From Planctomycetaceae bacterium (GTDB lineage Bacteria; Planctomycetota; Phycisphaerae; UBA1845; UTPLA1): a stretch of DNA of 64,000 nucleotides. The first letter of the stretch is position 1. Each line of letters begins with the position of its first letter. Made by a program: the position numbers and the translations under genes. The DNA lies in NCBI GenBank assembly GCA_011525745.1, contig WYBU01000076.1, positions 1 to 64,000 on the forward strand. Direction: 5' to 3'. This document shows positions 58,611-64,000 of the stretch, piece by piece. The notes under the pieces are model-generated. The model was given only the letters and a program-made list of their open reading frames with translations. It ran no database searches and was not told the DNA's origin.

Positions 58611-60023
58611 TCACTCCCCCGTTTCCAACCGATCACAACCCAGCGCACGCCGCATCCCTTCCGCCTTGTCCAGCGTTTCGGCGTATTCGGCGTCCGCGTC
58701 GGAGTCGATGACGATGCCCCCGCCGGCCCACAGCGATACGCGGCCGCGCGCCACGACCATCGTGCGGATGGCGATGTTCAGCATCATCGAACCGTCGATG
58801 CCGATGGTTCCGATCGCTCCGCAATAGGGTCCGCGCGGATCCGGCTCCAGTGCGTCGATGATCTGCATCGCGCGCACCTTCGGCGCACCGGTGATCGAGC
58901 CGCCGGGAAACGTCGCGGCGATCAGTTCCAGCGCGTCGCGGTCCTCGCGCAGCACCCCCTCCACCGTCGCCACACGGTGAAAAACCGTCGGGTGAATCTC
59001 CGTTTCAGCCGCGCTGACCACGCGAACCGAGCCGAATTCGCACACGCGTCCCAGATCATTCCGTTCCAGATCGACGATCATCACCAGCTCCGCCCGGTCC
59101 TTCGCGCTGGTCTCCAGCTCGGCACGCGCCGCCGCGTCGATTGCGGCGTCGCCCGTCCGACGCCGCGTGCCCTTGATCGGCCGCGTCACGACCTTCCGCC
59201 CGCGCAAGTCGAGGAACAATTCCGGCGACGACGACAGCACGGCCGTGCGCGGCCCCCCATACGCGTCCGCATCCCACGCGAGGCAGGCCGCAAACATGGC
59301 CGGATTGGCCGCGCACAACCGCTCGTAAAGCTCGTAGGGATGCCCCGCGAACGGCGCGGAAAATCGCTGAGCAAAATTGACCTGATAGATGTCGCCCGCC
59401 CGAAGATGCTCATGAATCCGACCGATCGCCGCGACGTATTCGTCGCGCGTCATGTTCGAACGCAGCGCGGCTTGCGTCGGGAGCGAACGAACCTCCTCGC
59501 GCGACCCCGGCGCCGCGCCTTCGGCCCAGTTCGCCAACTCCTCGACGCGGCGCGCCGGCGACGGACGGTCCTCCGAGTAACCGGGGACATCGGTCCCCGC
59601 GGCATACCAGACGTCCCCAGTGTTGTCATACACCAGCAGCGTGTCGCAGGCCCACCACTTCGCCTGCGGCACGCCGGCGAACGTCGTATGTCGGCGACAA
59701 ATCGGCTCGAATGCCTGGCCTGCTTCGTAAGAGAGAAAACCCACCCAGCCGCCGACGAACGGCAACGGGCAGCCATCGGCCAGTCGACGCCATCGCTGGG
59801 AATCACCGCTGTTCATCCTGGGCAATACGACGCCGGCCCCCAATTCGATCGGTCTTCCCACGCCGTAATAGCTGTACCGTCCATAACGCGGTTCGCAGGC
59901 AGCGCTATCGAGCAAAAACCCGCCGGGCTGCGACCCAATCGCTGCCCGAATCGACCGTGTCGAAAGCGGGGTCTCGAGTCGACGGACTTGCCACCGGGCG
60001 GTTGAATCGTCGAAATCGCTCAT
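58611..60023 (-). CDS. pabB: Aminodeoxychorismate synthase component I
   Basis: 470 aa. The N-terminal TrpE/PabB domain carries FVGGWVGFLSYEAGQAFEPI. The chorismate-binding domain has IHEHLRAGDIYQVNFAQRFS, SSSPELFLDLRGRKVVTRPI with KGT following, DLERNDLGRVCEFGSVRV, and FPGGSITGAPKVRAMQIIDA. The lysine in the PIKGT motif is the PabB hallmark (TrpE has Ala), so I call PabB, which with PabA makes 4-amino-4-deoxychorismate for folate. The ATG at 60023 gives MSDFDDSTARWQV; the frame extends upstream without support. pabA/pabC are not adjacent. Confidence 0.92.
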   Translation of the reverse strand: MSDFDDSTARWQVRRLETPLSTRSIRAAIGSQPGGFLLDSAACEPRYGRYSYYGVGRPIELGAGVVLPRMNSGDSQRWRRLADGCPLPFVGGWVGFLSYEAGQAFEPICRRHTTFAGVPQAKWWACDTLLVYDNTGDVWYAAGTDVPGYSEDRPSPARRVEELANWAEGAAPGSREEVRSLPTQAALRSNMTRDEYVAAIGRIHEHLRAGDIYQVNFAQRFSAPFAGHPYELYERLCAANPAMFAACLAWDADAYGGPRTAVLSSSPELFLDLRGRKVVTRPIKGTRRRTGDAAIDAAARAELETSAKDRAELVMIVDLERNDLGRVCEFGSVRVVSAAETEIHPTVFHRVATVEGVLREDRDALELIAATFPGGSITGAPKVRAMQIIDALEPDPRGPYCGAIGTIGIDGSMMLNIAIRTMVVARGRVSLWAGGGIVIDSDADAEYAETLDKAEGMRRALGCDRLETGE

Positions 60024-60148
60024 ATAGTGCTCCGCCCTTTCCCAGCCTTGTGTCTCGGGACTAGGATTGTATACTGACGGGGGTTCAAGCCTGCCGCCTT
60101 CGGACTCGTCGCCGAGGCCAGCCGACTGTGGGGGAACCGGGGAGGTCG

Positions 60149-60664
60149 ATGAATATGAACGGCCAATCTGCGCCCGGATCATCGGCCGGCGAGATCGTCG
60201 TGATCGCGCCGCGGCAGACGGTCCATTGGATCATCGCCGGTTTGCTGGCGATCATCGCCACCGTGCTGATTGTCCGCGACGGCGGACCCCTGGGCGGCGC
60301 TGAGGCGTTCGGTCAGACGCAGATGCTCGGCGCGCGCGGTCTGTTCGCCTTCACCGGCCAGCTCGACCGCACCAAATACGGCTTGTGGATGATGGATGTA
60401 GACGCCGGAACCGTCTGGTGTTACGAATACAACCCCGTTCGGCAGAAGATGCGCCTGGTCGCGGCCCGGAGCTTCCGCCACGACCGTTTTCTGTCGGACT
60501 ACAGCCAGGATTCACCCACGCCCGCCGAGGTGGAGGAACTGCTGAAGCAGGCCCGGGCGTCGGCGGTCCGGGCGCAGAACCTGTCCGGCGACCCGCCGGC
60601 GATCAAAAACGCGGAGAGCGGTTCGCAGCCATCCGGCGGCGATCCCGCGACCGCGGGGAGTTAA
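60149..60664 (+). CDS. Hypothetical single-pass membrane protein
   Basis: 171 aa from the ATG at 60149, with GGGGAGG upstream. A membrane helix (HWIIAGLLAIIATVLIVRDG) follows a short cytoplasmic start. The external domain has GLFAFTGQLDRTKYGLWMMD and AGTVWCYEYNPVRQKMRLVA, suggesting a small beta-rich fold, then a Pro/Ser/Gly-rich tail. I recognise no family. It starts the unit with the HTH-membrane protein, only 7 nt before it, so the two are almost certainly cotranscribed. Confidence 0.75.
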   Translation: MNMNGQSAPGSSAGEIVVIAPRQTVHWIIAGLLAIIATVLIVRDGGPLGGAEAFGQTQMLGARGLFAFTGQLDRTKYGLWMMDVDAGTVWCYEYNPVRQKMRLVAARSFRHDRFLSDYSQDSPTPAEVEELLKQARASAVRAQNLSGDPPAIKNAESGSQPSGGDPATAGS

Positions 60665-60671
60665 CGCGTTC

Positions 60672-61541
60672 ATGGCCAAACAGTACTACACGCTCAGCGA
60701 ATCGGCCCAGTTGCTGCGCATGACCGAGGACCAGGTCAAATCGCTGGTCCGCGAGGGCAAGCTGCGCGAGTATCGCGATGCCGGCAAGGTGCACTACCGC
60801 GCCGATGAAGTCGATCGCCTGGCGGCCAAGGAAGGCAGCAGCATCGTCGATCTGGCGATCGGCGAGAACGAGCCGGCCGCGGATATCGGCCTGTCCAGCT
60901 CCGACGTGATCATGCTCGAAGGCGACGACGAGGCCAAGCGCGAAAAGGAAGACACGAAGATCACCAGCGTCGGCATCAATGTCTTCGACGACGACGAGTT
61001 GCAGATCGAAGCCGATCCGATGGCCGAAACACGCATCACCGCCGCGCCCGAGGAAGTGGCCCTGGGCGGCGGTACGGGCAGCGGCTCCGGCCTGATGGAC
61101 CTGACGCGCGAAAGCGACGACACCAGCCTGGGGGCCGAGCTGCTCGACGTCATCAGCCCCACCGAAGGCGGCGAGACCGAGACCGCCGCCGCCGCCGAAG
61201 CCGAGGCCACGCTGACCGAGCCGGTCGGCGCAGCCGCGCAGATGGACGCTTTCGATGTGGCAGCGCCCGTCACGGTCGCGCCGGTCGTTCGTGGTGAACC
61301 GAGCGGCGGACCGTTCACCGGTCTGATCGTCGCCACAGTGCTGATCCTCGGATTCGTCGGGTTTGTCGCAGCCTCCGCGATGCAGGGCGTCTGGCCCGGC
61401 TTCCTGGAGTCGGCCGCGGCCGGGATGAACCTGTACATCTACATCCTCGGCGGCAGCGCCGTTGTGGCAGGAATCGGCGCGTTGATCGGCTTCCTGTCCG
61501 CCAGGTCCGGCGCCGGCGGCAAGCGCCCGGCGATGCGATAA
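60672..61541 (+). CDS. MerR/excisionase-type HTH domain protein with membrane helices
   Basis: 289 aa. Residues 1-55 are a winged-helix domain of the HTH_17/MerR-like type (YYTLSESAQLLRMTEDQVKS, LVREGKLREYRDAGKVHYRA, DEVDRLAAKEG). The middle is acidic and disordered (SSSDVIMLEGDDEAKREKED, TAAAAEAEATLTE). Two C-terminal membrane helices follow (FTGLIVATVLILGFVGFVAA and YIYILGGSAVVAGIGALIGF). A DNA-binding-like domain tethered to the membrane is unusual; it could scaffold the upstream membrane protein or bind a helix-rich partner instead of DNA. Confidence 0.78.
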   Translation: MAKQYYTLSESAQLLRMTEDQVKSLVREGKLREYRDAGKVHYRADEVDRLAAKEGSSIVDLAIGENEPAADIGLSSSDVIMLEGDDEAKREKEDTKITSVGINVFDDDELQIEADPMAETRITAAPEEVALGGGTGSGSGLMDLTRESDDTSLGAELLDVISPTEGGETETAAAAEAEATLTEPVGAAAQMDAFDVAAPVTVAPVVRGEPSGGPFTGLIVATVLILGFVGFVAASAMQGVWPGFLESAAAGMNLYIYILGGSAVVAGIGALIGFLSARSGAGGKRPAMR

Positions 61542-61617
61542 CGAATCACGCCAAAGCGAGCCACACGAATCGACACGCGTGGCTGGGCAAGTTCTTGCGC
61601 GGGGTCGTCTTGAGAAA

Positions 61618-61639
61618 GCCCCAGCCAATCGGCTGGGGC
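61618..61639 (+). terminator. Strong GC-rich hairpin downstream of the HTH-membrane operon
   Basis: Perfect 9-bp stem GCCCCAGCC/GGCTGGGGC with a 4-nt AATC loop, 76 nt after the stop. No T-run follows, so it could also be a dispersed palindrome. Confidence 0.45.
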
Positions 61640-61706
61640 ACAAAGACGTCAAGTCTTCGCGCGCAAAGCCCCCACACATCGACCATGCCTTCGCTCGCGA
61701 GGGTTT

Positions 61707-61747
61707 GGCCGTGTCGAGCCTCGATGGAGCACAGCCGCCCTTGGCCG
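61707..61747. repeat. Single diverged copy of the left-edge 30-bp palindromic repeat
   Basis: ggccgtgtcgagcctcgatg, then gagcacagccgccc and a terminal ggccg, shares the arms and the tcga...tggagcacagccgccc pattern of units 1-378. Confidence 0.6.
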
Positions 61748-61877
61748 TTTTTCCCCGCGCCGCCCGACCGTTCAGCTCGTTCTTTGTCCCCGGTACGCCC
61801 AAACGCGGCAATTCGTGTCATTCAATTCCGAACGTGCCCGATTCCCGCCGCCGCGCCGGTCGCTACACTCTGCCGAC

Positions 61878-62915
61878 ATGATCCTCACCTGGCGCCGCGC
61901 CCGACGAACGCTGAAGCACCCGTTCGAGACCGCCCACGGGCGGCGCGATTTCCAGGAAACCGTTCTGGTCAACCTCGAAACGCACGGAATCACCGGCGTC
62001 GGCGAAGGCTGCCCATCTCGACTTTACGGCCACACGCTCGAGTCGATCGAAGCGACGCTGGCCCGGATTGCGCCGTTGCTCGTCCTCCGCGATCCGTTTC
62101 ACATCGAACACATTCTCGACGAACTGCTGGCGAGTTACGACGATCAGCGCGCGGCCGTCGCCGCGGTCGACATGGCGTTGCACGACTGGATCGGCAAGCG
62201 ACTGGACATTCCCACCATCCGCTGGCTGGGACTCGATCCGGCGCGAGCGCCGCGGACCGACATCACGATCGGCATCGACGCGCCCGAGACGATCGCAAGG
62301 AAAGTGCGCGAGGCGGCCGGATTTCCGTGCTTCAAGGTCAAGGTCGGCGTGCCCAACGAGCTTGAGATTCTGCGCACGATCCGTCGCGAAGCGCCGGACA
62401 CCCCCATGCGCGTCGACGCCAACTGCGGCTGGACGGCCGACGACGCCGAAACGCGGATGCGAGCCGTGTGCGAATTCGGCGTCGAACTCGTCGAGCAGCC
62501 GGTTGCGGCGGACGATCACGCGACGCTGCGCCGGCTTTGTGCGTTGCGGCTGGCGCCGATCATCGCCGACGAAAGCTGCATCCGCCCGGCCGACGTGCCG
62601 AAGCTGGCGGGGGTCGTGGACGGCGTCAATATCAAGCTGAACAAGTGTGGCGGTATTCGCGAAGCGCGCAAGATGATCTACCTGGCGCGCACCGTGGGGC
62701 TGCGCGTGATGCTGGGCTGCACATCCGAAAGCTCGGTCGGCGTCGCGGCCGCGGCCCAACTCGCGCCGCTGGCGGACTGGATCGACCTCGATACACACCT
62801 GCTCGTGACCGACGACCCCTTCGAGGGCCTCGGCGGCGACCAGGGACGACTGGCGATCGGCGCGGGACCGGGCCTGGGCGTTCGGCCAGATGCAACACGA
62901 ATCGTGCAGGAATAA
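61878..62915 (+). CDS. Dipeptide epimerase (enolase superfamily, L-Ala-D/L-Glu type)
   Basis: 345 aa. The muconate-lactonizing subgroup features are complete: GVGEGCPSRLYGHTLESIEA, the KxK pair FKVKVG (Lys153/Lys155), metal ligands DANCGW (Asp180), VELVEQPV (Glu206), IIADES (Asp231), and the second catalytic lysine in NIKLNKCGGI (Lys253). A DLDTHLL stretch near the C-terminus corresponds to the Asp-x-Asp that binds the substrate amino group in dipeptide epimerases. These enzymes epimerise L-Ala-D-Glu to L-Ala-L-Glu for murein-peptide recycling, although related substrates are possible. The ATG at 61878 was chosen at the domain start; no strong ribosome site is seen. Confidence 0.9.
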   Translation: MILTWRRARRTLKHPFETAHGRRDFQETVLVNLETHGITGVGEGCPSRLYGHTLESIEATLARIAPLLVLRDPFHIEHILDELLASYDDQRAAVAAVDMALHDWIGKRLDIPTIRWLGLDPARAPRTDITIGIDAPETIARKVREAAGFPCFKVKVGVPNELEILRTIRREAPDTPMRVDANCGWTADDAETRMRAVCEFGVELVEQPVAADDHATLRRLCALRLAPIIADESCIRPADVPKLAGVVDGVNIKLNKCGGIREARKMIYLARTVGLRVMLGCTSESSVGVAAAAQLAPLADWIDLDTHLLVTDDPFEGLGGDQGRLAIGAGPGLGVRPDATRIVQE

Positions 62916-63103
62916 CCTATACAATTTCACCAATATGACAGCATCATGCCCTCGCGCATGGCGAGCATGGCGACTCAGAGAATTGCGTTTCGCGTGGGCT
63001 TGGCAGTGTGGAGCCTCATGGCGAGCGAAGGGCTGTCATTCTCGCTTGCCGGCGAGTGAATCGAAAACAGGATTGCGGAAAGGGACTCGGCGGGCTCGCG
63101 GAA

Positions 63104-63559
63104 CTAGAGCACTTCCGCCATCCACTGACCGTCGTGCTCGGGATTTCCAACGAGGCGGTGATTCGTAAGATCGATCCAAAAGTCGAGCCTCTCCAGTGGG
63201 ATCTGTCCGAGCAGCACCTGACGACCTTCGGGCAGGGCCATCACTTCTTCGTCGCATTCCCGGTCGTGGACGATGACTCGCGCGCCACCGTGAATTGGCA
63301 GCGATGCATCGCCAAGCACGCTGCGCGATGTGCGCATTCGATTGAACGGCAGACCCAGGCGATCGATCAGCGACGGCGGCATGCAGAGGAACGTCGCCCC
63401 GGAATCAACCTGTGCGTCGACTTCGATGCGGCGGACTTCACAGCCGTCTATCTCGCCACGTTCGGCGCGGCGGCGATCCTCCACGTTCTCGACGACAATC
63501 CGCACAACGACACGGCCCATGTCGACACCCGCCCTTGGCTCAACGACCTCGGCTGGCAT
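63104..63559 (-). CDS. Retropepsin-like aspartic protease (clan AA)
   Basis: About 151 aa from the ATG at 63559, which has GGGAG about 8 nt upstream; an ATG at 63520 (MGRVVVRIVVENV) aligns better with family starts, and the frame is open to 63610. The active-site motif is AQVDSGATFLCMPPSLIDRL, i.e. Asp-Ser-Gly-Ala-Thr. ALPEGRQVLLGQIPLERLDF supplies the second hydrophobic-Gly motif typical of clan AA proteins of this size. No signal peptide is seen, so it is probably cytoplasmic, and its substrate is unknown. No gene shows in 63560-63902. Confidence 0.78.
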   Translation of the reverse strand: MPAEVVEPRAGVDMGRVVVRIVVENVEDRRRAERGEIDGCEVRRIEVDAQVDSGATFLCMPPSLIDRLGLPFNRMRTSRSVLGDASLPIHGGARVIVHDRECDEEVMALPEGRQVLLGQIPLERLDFWIDLTNHRLVGNPEHDGQWMAEVL

Positions 63560-63902
63560 ACTCGATGCTCCCACACCGATTATACGTGCGACAACGTTCG
63601 AGAAGAACACGTGAATATCAAAGCGGTGGAACGCGGGCCTGTGTTTCGATCGCGGGCCTTAACGACAAAAGTTCGAAGCATTGATTCCGCGGGCCATGGA
63701 GTGCACGATTCGCTGGCACTCATCATCCGGAAGCGATGGTTGGCTTCCGACGGAACAATCGATGCGCCATCGCCAGCCTCTTACCGCGCAGCAAAAACTG
63801 TTGCCCCGCATGCGCGAGGGCTTGAACGTGCAACGAGGCGCAAGAAATCTGCGGGAAAACGAACGCGACTGCGCGTCTCTCAACGGTCGCAGCCGCACAC
63901 GA

Positions 63903-64000
63903 CTATTGCAGCAACCGCGCTACGAACATCGCCACATCGACGTCATCCAGCATGCCGTTCTCGTCCATGTCGGCGCAGCCGCAGTCGCCCGATCCGGCCG
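63903..64000 (-). CDS. 3' end of a protein with dockerin-like C-terminus (partial)
   Basis: Reading the minus strand from the window edge, the frame ending at the TAG at 63903-63905 spells SGDCGCADMDENGMLDDVDV followed by AMFVARLLQ. This is the same dockerin-like calcium-loop plan (GDxNCDC...DENDVAAFVLAL) that ends the metzincin at 48159. The gene therefore runs off the right edge; its N-terminal part and function cannot be seen. Confidence 0.8.
   Translation of the reverse strand, partial: AGSGDCGCADMDENGMLDDVDVAMFVARLLQ

Noticed and set aside
62890-63168. A 92-aa frame between the epimerase and protease genes
   Set aside because: Composition is Arg/Trp/Ser-rich noise; it overlaps the protease gene and has no ribosome site.

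Overview
This window is high-GC bacterial DNA that most likely comes from a planctomycete of the Phycisphaerae type. That assignment is inferred from gene content, not from a marker-gene tree. The support is: a secreted lipoprotein with 30 DCNTNG-type repeats; exported proteins ending in dockerin-like 'GDLNCDC' modules; a Hanks-type kinase with an N-terminal zinc-finger-like segment; the futalosine menaquinone gene mqnD; a pyruvate:ferredoxin oxidoreductase; and intergenic space full of short palindromic repeats. I saw no rRNA, tRNA, CRISPR array, integrase, transposase or prophage.

Layout. 1-660: an array of 30-bp palindromic repeats, then a paired REP element. 660-6320: yjbQ, selB, a hypothetical gene, a kinase-like gene, an O-methyltransferase, moaD and moaE. 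6635-15530: mqnD, a membrane glycosyltransferase, rpsA, an exported M3 oligopeptidase and a Ser/Thr kinase, separated by repeats. 15912-20229: a tightly coupled four-gene minus-strand operon (lipoprotein, zinc-ribbon protein, large exported protein, deoC). 20903-29797: a lipoprotein esterase, a hypothetical gene, a BI-1 family membrane protein, a membrane TPR protein and the DCNTNG lipoprotein.

29798-39124 is the main system in the window: a Tad/Flp pilus locus in the order flp, cpaA, tadE, cpaB, tadG, cpaE/tadZ, cpaF/tadA, tadB, tadC. It is preceded by a structured, AT-richer leader of about 500 bp. The prepilin peptidase processes the Flp pilin, CpaF powers assembly on the TadB/TadC platform, TadZ localises the machine, and CpaB and the TadE/TadG pseudopilins complete it. 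No secretin (CpaC/RcpA) and no TadD are present.

39249-64000 is mostly housekeeping and metabolism: gatB, a GAF-SpoIIE phosphatase, a methyltransferase, ligA, a metzincin with a dockerin-like tail, nrdR coupled to a double ATP-cone protein, purQ, a tandem thioredoxin-fold protein, a DHOD-like protein beside nifJ, a DEDD exonuclease, pabB, a membrane-anchored HTH protein, a dipeptide epimerase, a retropepsin-like protein, and the 3' end of another dockerin-tailed protein at the right edge.

The items I rate most worth a second look are: the nrdR/double ATP-cone pair; the leader RNA structures ahead of the Tad locus, one of which weakly resembles a c-di-GMP-I aptamer; several unrelated families of palindromic intergenic repeats, some arranged as inverted REP pairs (REPIN-like); a 130-bp element present twice in opposite orientation; and a recurring purine-rich tail after minus-strand stop codons. 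I did not find a clear-cut new defence or biosynthetic system.
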